A DNA stretch of 64,000 nucleotides from Parasphingorhabdus litoris DSM 22379 (lineage in GTDB: Bacteria > Pseudomonadota > Alphaproteobacteria > Sphingomonadales > Sphingomonadaceae): positions 2,542,001 to 2,606,000 of the forward strand of contig NZ_CP086727.1 of assembly GCF_020906275.1 (NCBI RefSeq), in the 5' to 3' direction. Shown here piece by piece: positions 47,121 to 55,046 of the stretch. Under the pieces are notes generated by a model. It saw only the letters and a program-made list of their open reading frames with translations, did not search any database and was not told where the DNA came from. Every line of letters begins with the position of its first letter. Position 1 is the stretch's first letter. The position numbers and the translations under genes were made by a program.

Positions 47121-47501
47121 CTAGCCCAGTGGCATGAACGCGCCGACAATCCAGCGTTCTTCGGCCCTTAATACGCCCCAGGACCGCGCTGCGGCACGGC
47201 TATCCATTACTTCAACACCCATGTTCATGGCCTCTGCCGCACGGCGAAAAGCCGCAGGCGGTTGCTCCATTTTTGCGCCGCTACCAAATAATAGAAATTC
47301 AGGTTCTGGGGAGAGATTAAGAGCACCAACTATACTGCCGAAATCCAATTGCTCACGCGCCGGTGCATCCCAAGGCAATGCTTGTTCAGGAGACAACAGC
47401 AAGCCGCCATCAAAACGTCGATCGCCGATTTTATAACCATTCGCGGTAAAACCGGTAATAATCGGCCCTTCAAATTCAACGTCGCGTCTGAGTTCAACCA
47501 T
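47121..47501 (-). CDS. Mth938-domain (DUF498) protein
   Basis: A 126-residue cytosolic protein of the Mth938/NDUFAF3-like family. Markers are I-T-G-F-T-A-N-G-Y-K-I-G early, E-F-L-L-F-G-S-G-A-K-M in the middle and A-A-R-S-W-G-V-L near the end. Eukaryotic relatives assist complex I assembly, but the bacterial role is unclear. It follows secF by 12 bp on the same strand, a linkage often seen in alphaproteobacteria, so it is probably part of the yajC-secD-secF operon. Confidence 0.88.
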   Translation of the reverse strand: MVELRRDVEFEGPIITGFTANGYKIGDRRFDGGLLLSPEQALPWDAPAREQLDFGSIVGALNLSPEPEFLLFGSGAKMEQPPAAFRRAAEAMNMGVEVMDSRAAARSWGVLRAEERWIVGAFMPLG

Positions 47502-47513
47502 CGATTGTAACTA

Positions 47514-48497
47514 TCAGCCGACTTCTTCCGGATCACCAAGCTTTTCTGCTCTGTCGCCGGCGCTCGCTGGCGGCACGAAGCTGTCGGGACCAACCTTCAG
47601 CCAGATCAATATTGGCGCCGCCATGTAGACGGAAGAGTAGGTTCCGATAAACACACCAAGGAACATGGCCGCAGCAAAACCAAATATCACATCTGGTCCC
47701 CAAATGATCAGAGCGATCAAGGCGACAAGCATCGTCAAACTGGTCATCACCGTACGCGCCAAGGTTTCATTGACCGACAAATCAAGCAGCGCGATGATGT
47801 CCATCTTGCGATATTTCTTCAGATTTTCTCTGATCCGGTCGTAGACCACAATTGTATCGTTCAATGAATAGCCGATAATCGTCAACAGCGCCGCCACGAT
47901 ATTGAGGTTAAACTCTAACTGCGTAAGTGCAAAAAAGCCAAAAGTCAGCGCGACATCGTGAAACAGAGCGAACAGCGCCCCCGCTCCAAATTGCCACTCA
48001 AATCGTATCCAAATATAAAGCGTGATTGCCAGCATGGCGCCAACTAGCGACCAGACACCTTTTGATAGAAGTTCCTCGGACACCTTACCAGAAACGGAAT
48101 CGACGCCATCAATACGCACATCTGGATATTCGGTTTTCAGCATACCGGTAATCTCATCAGCCATTGTATTGGCCAATTCCGGATCCTGATCTGAACCCGT
48201 AGGCAGCTTCATTCGGATCGATACTTCATTGGGCTGGCCGAAACGTTGAATTGTCGGATCACCGTAACCAAGTGCGCCAACCTTCTCTCGCAGCTCGGTA
48301 ATTGGCGCATCTTCCATCTGAGTAAATGTCGTTCGGATCATCTGACCGCCCACGAAATCAACACCAAAGTTCAGACCACGTTGCGCAACCAGTGCCATCG
48401 AACCGATGATCATCAAAATGCTGATGGCCACGGCGATATTCCGCCATTTCAAAAATGCAATATTGGTAGTATCGGGAACAAGTTTGAGAAGCTTCAT
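47514..48497 (-). CDS. secF: Protein translocase subunit SecF
   Basis: A 327-residue six-helix RND-like protein that works with SecD to pull proteins through SecYEG using the proton gradient. The first helix is followed by the periplasmic P-domain with N-F-G-V-D-F-V-G-G; helices 2-6 include the conserved S-L-N-D-T-I-V-V-Y-D-R-I-R-E-N and the R-T-V-M-T-S-L-T region. The ATG at 48497 has GGAGGG seven bases upstream. It lies 12 bp after secD. Confidence 0.95.
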   Translation of the reverse strand: MKLLKLVPDTTNIAFLKWRNIAVAISILMIIGSMALVAQRGLNFGVDFVGGQMIRTTFTQMEDAPITELREKVGALGYGDPTIQRFGQPNEVSIRMKLPTGSDQDPELANTMADEITGMLKTEYPDVRIDGVDSVSGKVSEELLSKGVWSLVGAMLAITLYIWIRFEWQFGAGALFALFHDVALTFGFFALTQLEFNLNIVAALLTIIGYSLNDTIVVYDRIRENLKKYRKMDIIALLDLSVNETLARTVMTSLTMLVALIALIIWGPDVIFGFAAAMFLGVFIGTYSSVYMAAPILIWLKVGPDSFVPPASAGDRAEKLGDPEEVG

Positions 48498-48509
48498 GAC
48501 CATTCCCTC

Positions 48510-50114
48510 CTATATAACCAGCTCTTGTGGACGCGTCCGGCGCAGCCAGAGCGCGACCAACATCCGTGTCACCACGACAGCGGTAAACACCGATGTAACA
48601 ATGCCAATGATCAGAACAACCGCAAATCCGCGAACCGGCCCAGAACCAAATATAAACAACAACAAACCGGCAATAACATTGGTGATATTAGCATCAAAAA
48701 TCGCTCGAGAGGCTTCTTTATAGCCAACCTCTACCGCCTGCACTACGCGCCTGCCGCGCCGCCTTTCCTCACGTATTCGCTCGTTAATCAGCACATTTGC
48801 ATCGACCGCCGAACCGACAGTCAAAATGAAGCCGGCAATGCCTGGTAAAGTAAGGGTAGCATTGAATATCGCCATAATCCCGAGGATGAGGAACAGATTT
48901 AACGCAAGCGCAAAATTCGCATAAAATCCAAAACGTCCATAGGTGACAACCATGAAAGCCAGCACCGCTGCCGTTCCAATGATCGCAGCTATCATGCCTT
49001 TACGGATAGAATCTGCGCCAAGGTCTGGGCCAACCGTGCGTTCTTCAACAACTTGTAACTCGACGGGCAAAGCGCCCGAACGCAAAGCGATCGACAGCTG
49101 ATTGGCTTCGTCAACCGTAAAATTGCCAGAAATCTGCGCTGAACCTCCCAAAATGGGTTCGTTGATATTAGGTGCTGAAAGAACCTCTCCGTCCAATATG
49201 ATGGCAAAGGGGCGGCCGACATTATTTTGAGTCAGCCGCGCGAATTTCGCACCGCCTTCGGTATCAAAAGTTATATTCACAACCGGCGCGTTGGTTTCTT
49301 GGTCAAAGCCCTGCCCTGCATCAGTTAGCTTGTCACCCGAAATGCCACCAAGTCGCTTGACCGCTATATTTGGCAATCCGGAAGGATTATCCGGATAAGG
49401 AAATATCTGGCTGCCCACGGGTGGACGGCCCTCGGCAACGGCGTTAGGGTCGGCTTCAAAATCAACCAGCTTGAACTCAAGCTTGGCGGTTTTACCCAAA
49501 AGCTCTTTGAGGGCTTCAGGGTCTTCAAGGCCCGGGACCTGGACCACTATTCGCATATCACCTTGACGAATAATTGTGGGTTCACGGGTTCCCATTTCGT
49601 CAATACGCCGCCGGATCACGTCGGTCGCCGTATCCATGGCGTTGTCAACCGCATTATCTAGCCCGGCAGAAGTCGGCGACACAACAAAGCGCGTGTCGTC
49701 GCGAACTTCTATGTCCCAATCTCGTTGACCAGTTAGGCCAGCGCCAGTTGTCAGTGGCAACAAAGCTTCCCGTGCAGCGTCAACCTGCGTAGAATCACGC
49801 ACCATGAAAGATAGAACACCGTCTTTTCGCGAGATATCTCCGATATTGATCCGTGGATTGGCGCGGCGCATCTCGGCGCGGACCGACTCTTCCATGGTCT
49901 GTAAACGGGTTTCCGCGACGTCAGCTGGATCTGCTTCCAACAATATGTGGCTACCGCCGGAAAGATCGAGCCCCAGATTGATGGTCTCATCCGGAAGGAA
50001 GGTTGGCCAATATTTATGGTTTTCACCAAAAAAAAGGCTGGGAAGCGACATCAGCACGCCGAAAGCCAGTAGCAAAGAAATGGAAATGACTTTCCAGCGC
50101 GGGAAATCTAACAT
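48510..50114 (-). CDS. secD: Protein translocase subunit SecD
   Basis: A 534-residue partner of SecF. One N-terminal helix, then a large periplasmic P1 domain opening with L-G-L-D-L-S-G-G, then five helices with the D-A-N-V-L-I-N-E-R-I-R-E-E motif, where the Asp is implicated in proton movement. Length is at the short end of normal. It lies between yajC (29 bp upstream) and secF (12 bp downstream) in a standard yajC-secD-secF operon. Confidence 0.96.
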   Translation of the reverse strand: MLDFPRWKVISISLLLAFGVLMSLPSLFFGENHKYWPTFLPDETINLGLDLSGGSHILLEADPADVAETRLQTMEESVRAEMRRANPRINIGDISRKDGVLSFMVRDSTQVDAAREALLPLTTGAGLTGQRDWDIEVRDDTRFVVSPTSAGLDNAVDNAMDTATDVIRRRIDEMGTREPTIIRQGDMRIVVQVPGLEDPEALKELLGKTAKLEFKLVDFEADPNAVAEGRPPVGSQIFPYPDNPSGLPNIAVKRLGGISGDKLTDAGQGFDQETNAPVVNITFDTEGGAKFARLTQNNVGRPFAIILDGEVLSAPNINEPILGGSAQISGNFTVDEANQLSIALRSGALPVELQVVEERTVGPDLGADSIRKGMIAAIIGTAAVLAFMVVTYGRFGFYANFALALNLFLILGIMAIFNATLTLPGIAGFILTVGSAVDANVLINERIREERRRGRRVVQAVEVGYKEASRAIFDANITNVIAGLLLFIFGSGPVRGFAVVLIIGIVTSVFTAVVVTRMLVALWLRRTRPQELVI

Positions 50115-50143
50115 CGTAAAACTATCCGTTCCCTAAATCAGGT

Positions 50144-50473
50144 TTAATCGTTGGCCGCTTTGCCGCTGCCACGTGGCATCACGTCGGATAACGTGGCCTT
50201 AACCGCCTTGACACGAATGCCCTTCGCGATCTCAACTTCGACATATTCATCATCTACCTTCATCGCCTTGCCGACCAAACCGCCACCAGTGATCACTTCA
50301 TCATTTTTTTGTACAGCAGCGATTTTGCCTTGATGCTCTTTCATCTTCTTTTGCTGCGGGCGGATGAGCAGAAAATAGAATACAGCAAAAATCAAAACCA
50401 GCGGCATGATCGAAACAAGAAATCCACCGGCTCCGCCGGAAGCTGCCTGCGCAGAAATCAAAAGTGAAGTCAT
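50144..50473 (-). CDS. yajC: Preprotein translocase subunit YajC
   Basis: A 109-residue single-span protein that joins the SecDF complex. After a short periplasmic N-terminus the helix (about 20-40) leads into the family motif F-L-L-I-R-P-Q-Q-K-K-M-K-E-H, then V-I-T-G-G-G-L-V-G. It is first in the yajC-secD-secF-Mth938 operon. A TATAAT lies very close to its ATG but leaves almost no leader, so I do not call it a promoter. Confidence 0.95.
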   Translation of the reverse strand: MTSLLISAQAASGGAGGFLVSIMPLVLIFAVFYFLLIRPQQKKMKEHQGKIAAVQKNDEVITGGGLVGKAMKVDDEYVEVEIAKGIRVKAVKATLSDVMPRGSGKAAND

Positions 50474-50711
50474 TTCAATATCCCCATTATAGTCGCCTGG
50501 TTTCGAAGCCTTTGGACTATCATTTTACTCTTACGAACCGCCAGTCATTGACGCTGCGCGCGCCTATCACGCACCCCCAATGAAAGCAATCTCTTAGCAA
50601 AAGGAAAACGATTTGAACGTCGTTCTCCTAAACGCTTTCATGTAAATGGGAAGCGGTTCGGATGAGGTCAAGTGTGGACAGATTTGTGCGACCGAACAGC
50701 AGCCAAAGCAC

Positions 50712-50740
50712 TTGCCAAGGATGCCAGACCGCCATATAGG
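50712..50740 (+). promoter_or_regulatory. Promoter of tRNA-Pro
   Basis: TTGCCA (50712-50717) and TATAGG (50735-50740) are separated by exactly 17 bp; transcription would start near 50747, about 27 nt before the mature tRNA. Confidence 0.55.
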
Positions 50741-50773
50741 CGCTGGCTCGGCCAAAGATATCGTGCCGACGGT

Positions 50774-50850
50774 CGGGACGTAGCGCAGCCTGGTAGCGCA
50801 TCACACTGGGGGTGTGGGGGTCGGAGGTTCGAATCCTCTCGTCCCGACCA
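50774..50850 (+). tRNA. tRNA-Pro (anticodon GGG)
   Basis: A 77-nt cloverleaf. Acceptor arms CGGGACG and CGTCCCG pair fully; the D stem is GCGC/GCGC; the anticodon loop CTGGGGG gives anticodon GGG; the T arm contains GGTTCGAATCC. Discriminator A and an encoded CCA end at 50850, followed by a T6 run that may help terminate transcription. Confidence 0.97.
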
Positions 50851-51223
50851 ATTTTTTAAAAATATTTGAGCTTTCCAATCAAGTATTGATAATAAGTTCA
50901 ACGCTGAAGCTAAAAATGATTAATTAACAAACCAATATTTGTTCGTTTTGCTCATGCATAAGTAAAACGAAAATCAAACTAAAAAATGGTTTCAAAACAA
51001 AGGCTAGCATATACTCAAAGAGTTTCCGGCTTTGTCGATTTAACGTGATTCAATCACTCGTTGAGCGAAGACCGCACCGTCCAATTACAGTGACAGACCA
51101 AGCAGAAATTAAACTCATTTTTTCAGAGTTTTGCTGATACATTTATGGTTAATCGCTATTGTGTTGAGTTGTTGTTTCGTCAATAGAGCTTCAAACAAAA
51201 AAAGCGTCGCAAGGACTAAACCG
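50851..51223. other. AT-rich intergenic region after tRNA-Pro
   Basis: About 370 bp, clearly AT-richer than the rest of the window. No convincing gene: a frame continuous with the next small gene starts at TTG 51131 but its extra residues look non-coding. No copy of the tRNA 3' end is seen that would mark an integration site. Confidence 0.5.
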
Positions 51224-51388
51224 ATGTTATCGGATGATGAACATAGGAATTTTGAAGATTCTGATGTGAAGGCAAAAGCCAATGCCCTGATGGAACAGGC
51301 GTTGGAATTATTGGACTCGAGTGATGAATTATTGGTTGCAGCAAAGCTGGACGATGCAATCTGCGCATTGGGAATTCGCAAGGATTGA
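51224..51388 (+). CDS. Small helical protein of unknown function (54 residues)
   Basis: A 54-residue acidic protein; the middle (D-V-K-A-K-A-N-A-L-M-E-Q-A-L-E-L-L-D, then E-L-L-V-A-A-K-L-D-D-A-I-C-A-L) reads as two amphipathic helices. Small proteins of this form occur in sphingomonads without a known role. The ATG at 51224 has AAGGA eight bases upstream, and codon use looks coding. It converges with the winged-helix gene, with 16 bp between stops. Confidence 0.6.
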   Translation: MLSDDEHRNFEDSDVKAKANALMEQALELLDSSDELLVAAKLDDAICALGIRKD

Positions 51389-51404
51389 ACAGAGCACGAA
51401 GCAA

Positions 51405-51722
51405 CTAGTCTTCAAAGATTGATTGAAAGCACTCTGTTGCGCTGTCTGAAAGCATGAACACTGATTCCTTTGGGTCGCCAGCCGACGACTTTTCTATCAC
51501 CCCATCACTCTCCATCAGCGATACATATCGATCAAATGTTGATGGCGGCGTCGCCACCAACTCAATCAAGTCGCCTCTGTCCAATGCATCGCCACTACGT
51601 TGTGCAATATAGATGTTAAGCCCTATCGCCAATGGAATGTTCTTTGTCATATCTCCACCAACTGCCTGCTCGCATATAGTCAGCAATTGGTAGAAACTCT
51701 CTAATTTGGGCAGCTTATTCAC
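51405..51722 (-). CDS. Small winged-helix (MarR-like) DNA-binding protein
   Basis: A 105-residue protein with a helix-turn-helix around residues 50-71 and the wing element R-Y-V-S-L-M-E-S-D-G-V-I-E-K-S-S. The core resembles MarR/wHTH regulators but lacks their long dimer helices. It shares R-Y-x-x-x-M-x-x-x-G-x-x-E-K-S-S with the plus-strand protein at 54372, so the two appear related. The start is GTG, immediately after the RadC-like stop (TAAGTG), so it is probably translated with that gene. Confidence 0.75.
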   Translation of the reverse strand: MNKLPKLESFYQLLTICEQAVGGDMTKNIPLAIGLNIYIAQRSGDALDRGDLIELVATPPSTFDRYVSLMESDGVIEKSSAGDPKESVFMLSDSATECFQSIFED

Positions 51723-52400
51723 TTACGGTTTCCTTATGATATCGATTAATGACTGCAGGTAGAATTCAAACATATTCGCTGGCTCTCGCATTTCTCCAGC
51801 GCGTTGAGGCTTCTCTGTCTGGTTAGATCGCAAAAGGCCTAAATCACGAAAACTGCAGATACCGCTGCGAGCCACGATGAGATGATCGATCAACTCCAAT
51901 TCAAAAGTCCTGCACGCGTCGATGATTTTTTCAGTCAGTGCAATGTCGGCTGAGCTGGGACTGGGGTCACCAGACGGATGATTATGGACCAAAATTATAC
52001 TTGTGGCGTTAAGATCCAACGCTGCTTTGACAACTTGTCTTGAGTATATCGGAACCCGGTCCACCGTGCCGATACTCATTAATCTATCTTCGATAAGGCG
52101 ATTGGCGGCATCCAGAAACAAAGCCCGGAACATTTCAGTTTCCGCTGCTGAGCAACTGTTAAACAAATAGTCATGCAAAGAACTTGAATTTGGAAGAACG
52201 GGACCGCTTAGAACTTCGCGTTCCAGCGCATAAGCGAATGAGTTTGACAAAATCTTCAGGTATCGGGCAACCGGCTGACTTAGCCCAAGAGGGATCGGGT
52301 CATTCTTCGCAAAATATCGAAACAACTCGTTGACCGTACTAAATTTGGAAATCAGCCTCTTTGCTTCAGTTTTGGCATTGTCACCGATAATCGGCTCCAT
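51723..52400 (-). CDS. Short RadC-like JAMM-domain protein
   Basis: A 225-residue protein. The C-terminal domain has the JAMM metal signature H139-N-H-P-S-G-D, then Ser150 and Asp152, with an upstream F-R-A-L-F-L-D-A-A-N-R-L strand, as in RadC/YeeS. The N-terminal part is a reduced helical region in place of the full helix-hairpin-helix of housekeeping RadC. The start at ATG 52400 lies 17 bp past the preceding gene's stop; longer frames would overlap that gene. RadC-like proteins are often in mobile or defence contexts; no function in repair is proven. Confidence 0.82.
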   Translation of the reverse strand: MEPIIGDNAKTEAKRLISKFSTVNELFRYFAKNDPIPLGLSQPVARYLKILSNSFAYALEREVLSGPVLPNSSSLHDYLFNSCSAAETEMFRALFLDAANRLIEDRLMSIGTVDRVPIYSRQVVKAALDLNATSIILVHNHPSGDPSPSSADIALTEKIIDACRTFELELIDHLIVARSGICSFRDLGLLRSNQTEKPQRAGEMREPANMFEFYLQSLIDIIRKP

Positions 52401-52417
52401 GATTTGAGCAATCGTCT

Positions 52418-52840
52418 TTATGTCCCTTGCTCTAATTGTCTCCTTTTTTTGCTCCGCAAGGCAGCCCAGATTATGATCATCAGCTGAGGATAGCTCCACA
52501 CTCCTTGGGTAAGCCCGATCCCGTAAGACTCGAGATCCTCCCCGACCCACGTCACAAAGAAGGTCAGGACCGGTATCATTTGAAAGGCTGCGACTGGCAT
52601 TGGCCAAAATCTTTTACTCCGAAAAGCCATCACGGCGAGAATTATCAACGCCAGCAAATCCAGTAGGAATATGCCAACTTGTGGCTGTATCCAGTCGGGA
52701 TTTCCCAGCCAATAAATCAAGCCCGTAGCTATAAAATTCACTAGTAGAACAAAAAGAGCTGTGCGCTCCTCGAGACGCCCAAACAAAAAGACGAAGGTGA
52801 CCGCTGCAATTACTGCCGCTAAAAATATCCAAAAACCCAT
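52418..52840 (-). CDS. Four-helix membrane protein of unknown function
   Basis: A 140-residue protein with four hydrophobic helices (about 3-20, 27-45, 53-70 and 78-95) and a Lys/Arg-rich C-terminal end after a W-S-Y-P-Q-L-M-I-I-I-W-A-A-L stretch. No named family is recognised. It sits between a 120-residue unknown protein and the RadC-like gene on the same strand, and may serve as a membrane partner for that cluster. Confidence 0.65.
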   Translation of the reverse strand: MGFWIFLAAVIAAVTFVFLFGRLEERTALFVLLVNFIATGLIYWLGNPDWIQPQVGIFLLDLLALIILAVMAFRSKRFWPMPVAAFQMIPVLTFFVTWVGEDLESYGIGLTQGVWSYPQLMIIIWAALRSKKRRQLEQGT

Positions 52841-52887
52841 TTCTCAGGTTTTTAGCGACGTCCTTCCAACGGTCAACTCGCTAGATA

Positions 52888-53250
52888 TTAGGCTGCCTCT
52901 TCTTTGCGATCTTCAATACCAACTACCGGCTCATTGGCAGCATCCGCGTGAGGCGGTTTCCAAAAATTTCCACCGGCATAAGTTCGAAGACCCATTTGGT
53001 TGCGCGCATCTGCAAAGGCACCGTGCGCTTCCACCATTTTTGCACGCGCCGCGTGCAGCGATTGAATCGCATCTCCCGTCAATCCTATGGCATCTTGGGC
53101 CACAACAGCGGAAAGATTGGCTTTCTGCCTTCCTGATGCGACTGTAACTGTAAGATCACCGGCACATATAAGAGCGTCATCGATGGCGGCTTCCAGCGCT
53201 GTTAGTTTGTCAGTTACATCTCTTACAACACGCAAACGATTCTTCAGCAT
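52888..53250 (-). CDS. Unknown soluble protein, helical
   Basis: A 120-residue protein. The first 80 residues are predicted helical and Ala-rich (T-A-L-E-A-A-I-D-D-A-L and A-I-Q-S-L-H-A-A-R-A-K-M); the tail is Pro/Glu-rich. No known domain. AGGAG lies upstream of a double ATG (53253 and 53250); the second has better spacing. It is the second gene of a same-strand run that begins with the LuxR-type regulator at 53869. Confidence 0.65.
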   Translation of the reverse strand: MLKNRLRVVRDVTDKLTALEAAIDDALICAGDLTVTVASGRQKANLSAVVAQDAIGLTGDAIQSLHAARAKMVEAHGAFADARNQMGLRTYAGGNFWKPPHADAANEPVVGIEDRKEEAA

Positions 53251-53308
53251 CATAAAACTCCTATTCACTCGATTGAGCGAAATTTTCAGAGGTAGCTGAG
53301 AAAAATAA

Positions 53309-53869
53309 TCAAGCTATACGCGACAGTCCTTCAGCAACGCTGACCAAAAGAGCAAATGCAATCAGACCTGTCATCATGATCAACAACATCAAGCCCAAAC
53401 GTGCGCTTATGGATAGTTGGTTTTCCCTGTCTACCTCAAACAGAGCCGAAAAAAGCGTAGACCATTTTGAAGCACGAGCAGGCTGATCAAAAATAAAAGC
53501 CTGAGACTCACGCAGTTCAGTCTCTCCGCTATCAACCGAAGGGCTCCATTCATCAGCTGATGCCCCTTCTTTGCGGGCATAGCGATATTGTGGAAGATCC
53601 GAACTTTGGTGTACCAAACTCTCGTATATGTCAGAATCAATATCTCCTGTCTCTGCTTCATAAGACGCGAGTATTCGTGCCGCTTCTGCGCGACCAGAAA
53701 CGTCCAAAATGGATTGGGCGCGTTTCAGACGCTGATCCACTGTATGATGAGAAATTTGAAGGGCGCGCGCGATCTGCTTGGAGGACATCAGATCCGCGAC
53801 CAACCTTAAGCACTGTTTCTGCCCTTCAGTCAGTTTTTCAACCCGAGAATTGACATTCCGGTCATTCAT
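53309..53869 (-). CDS. LuxR-type HTH regulator with a C-terminal membrane anchor
   Basis: A 186-residue protein. The HTH of the LuxR/NarL type is at the N-terminus (about 12-66: L-T-E-G-Q-K-Q-C-L-R-L-V, then S-S-K-Q-I-A-R-A-L-Q-I-S-H-H-T-V-D-Q-R-L-K-R-A). A long acidic, probably flexible linker follows. A single hydrophobic helix (about 158-178) ends the chain with only about eight residues left, so the protein should be tail-anchored in the inner membrane with its DNA-binding domain in the cytoplasm. It has no receiver or autoinducer domain. It leads the run towards the RadC-like gene. Confidence 0.82.
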   Translation of the reverse strand: MNDRNVNSRVEKLTEGQKQCLRLVADLMSSKQIARALQISHHTVDQRLKRAQSILDVSGRAEAARILASYEAETGDIDSDIYESLVHQSSDLPQYRYARKEGASADEWSPSVDSGETELRESQAFIFDQPARASKWSTLFSALFEVDRENQLSISARLGLMLLIMMTGLIAFALLVSVAEGLSRIA

Positions 53870-54371
53870 AATTTTGCCCCATTAGGATTTATGAATAACA
53901 GAACAAGTTAATGGCTGCAATTATCGATATTGTTGAAAACTATTACTTCGTCGTCGCCTATCGGGCGTTTGCAGAATATCGTTTTTACAATAACATAGTT
54001 TGGCAAAATGATGCTCGCAGAAAAGCTTACATATGAGCTTTTTGAGATCGTAAAACTGTATAAAACCAGGGTTCGTGGGCTATTTGGAAATGACAAAAGA
54101 ACATAAATTCGATCAGCCGCGCGCTCTGCCAACCACTTGCTGAAAAAGTCCAATGGTCAGCTAAAGGATTTGAAAATACCTTGCTGCAACATTAACAATA
54201 TTCCTCCAGAACGGATCATTTTCCCAACTCAGACCACCGGTAGCAAGGTATTTTATATGTTTTTCAATGTGTTAAGGTTGTCCCTTAGAAATTTATCCAA
54301 ATATACAACAATGTAGATATTATTTTTCGTGTCAGCTAACCTTTTAACAAATAATAATATGGCACGGGGAA
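53870..54371. other. AT-rich divergent intergenic region
   Basis: About 500 bp between the LuxR-type and winged-helix genes. No frame with coding character; an 81-codon minus frame is not supported. It contains the inverted repeat at 54173-54254 and must hold two promoters. Confidence 0.5.
54173..54254. repeat. 13-bp inverted repeat with a 56-nt spacer
   Basis: AAAATACCTTGCT (54173-54185) and its exact complement (54242-54254). It lies in the divergent region of the regulator cluster, 118 bp before the winged-helix gene. It may be a paired regulatory site or a small structured RNA. Confidence 0.45.
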
Positions 54372-54851
54372 ATGGCCAAAGTTAGTGCAGAAATAGCTGC
54401 GATTAAATCGGTTTTAGCCGAAGTAGCAGAACAAATTGAGAATCTGGATGGGATGATCGCCCGTCCTGGTGATGCACCAACGAGTGATGCTTTCTTGAAC
54501 AACAGTGATGTTGATGATGTTGAGCTAATCAATCGCGCTAAGACGCTTTTGGAGTGGAGCCGTTTTAAAGCACAAACGCTGAATTTGGGATCAGGGCTAT
54601 TTTCGGATTCATGTTGGGACATGTGCTTGGATATTTATATCTGCGATTTGAAGGACGAAAAAATCACGATTTCTTCCATCGCGCATAGCTCTGGCATTCC
54701 TATGACCACTGCGATGCGATATATTAATGTTATGACGGAGGAAGGTTTGCTGGAGAAATCATCCAATCCTTCGGATAATCGCATGGTTTTCATTTCTACG
54801 TCGGACGACTGCAAAGAAAAAATATCCACGATATTACGGAATTTACGTTAG
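54372..54851 (+). CDS. Winged-helix DNA-binding protein with an N-terminal helical region
   Basis: A 159-residue protein. Residues 4-30 look like an amphipathic helix or short coiled coil; a winged helix occupies about 78-150, with I-S-S-I-A-H-S-S-G-I-P-M-T-T-A-M-R-Y-I as HTH and L-L-E-K-S-S-N-P-S-D-N-R as wing. It is related to the small minus-strand protein at 51405. A GGGG stretch precedes the ATG. It could regulate the divergent cluster or the flagellar activator that follows 195 bp later. Confidence 0.78.
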   Translation: MAKVSAEIAAIKSVLAEVAEQIENLDGMIARPGDAPTSDAFLNNSDVDDVELINRAKTLLEWSRFKAQTLNLGSGLFSDSCWDMCLDIYICDLKDEKITISSIAHSSGIPMTTAMRYINVMTEEGLLEKSSNPSDNRMVFISTSDDCKEKISTILRNLR

Positions 54852-54968
54852 CTGAAAGTTCGCGAAAGTGCCGTGGAGCGGTACTATTTCATATAGACTT
54901 CCAAACCGGATGCATGGGGTTAACCCTAACTTAACTATCTTTGTTCATTTGTGAATTTACCAGGTGAC

Positions 54969-55018
54969 GGTTCGAAGATTGCGGGATCTTCGAACCACCC
55001 TTCCCCGGCCGAGCCGGG
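54969..55018 (+). promoter_or_regulatory. Tandem hairpins in the leader of the sigma54 activator gene
   Basis: Hairpin 1 has a perfect 11-bp stem (GGTTCGAAGAT at 54969-54979 with 54986-54996, 6-nt loop). Hairpin 2 is CCCGGC-CGA-GCCGGG (55004-55018). They end 28 bp before the activator ATG and lack a T-run, so they look like RNA structures or protein-binding sites rather than a plain terminator. Confidence 0.55.
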
Positions 55019-55046
55019 TCGTGTGGTTTGTTATCTGGGTAGTTTA

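Noticed and set aside
50480..50500. TATAAT on the minus strand before yajC
   Set aside because: It is only about 12 bases from the start codon and has no -35 at 17 bp, so it would leave almost no leader.
53908..54153. 81-codon minus frame in the AT-rich divergent region
   Set aside because: Composition is consistent with chance in AT-rich DNA; no start signal and no resemblance to known proteins.
54360..54380. TGGCACG resembling a sigma54 -24 element
   Set aside because: No TTGC -12 element at the required spacing, and the site overlaps the ribosome site and start of the winged-helix gene.
50774..54950. Integrated genomic island at tRNA-Pro
   Set aside because: No integrase and no direct repeat of the tRNA 3' end were seen; kept only as a suspicion based on composition.
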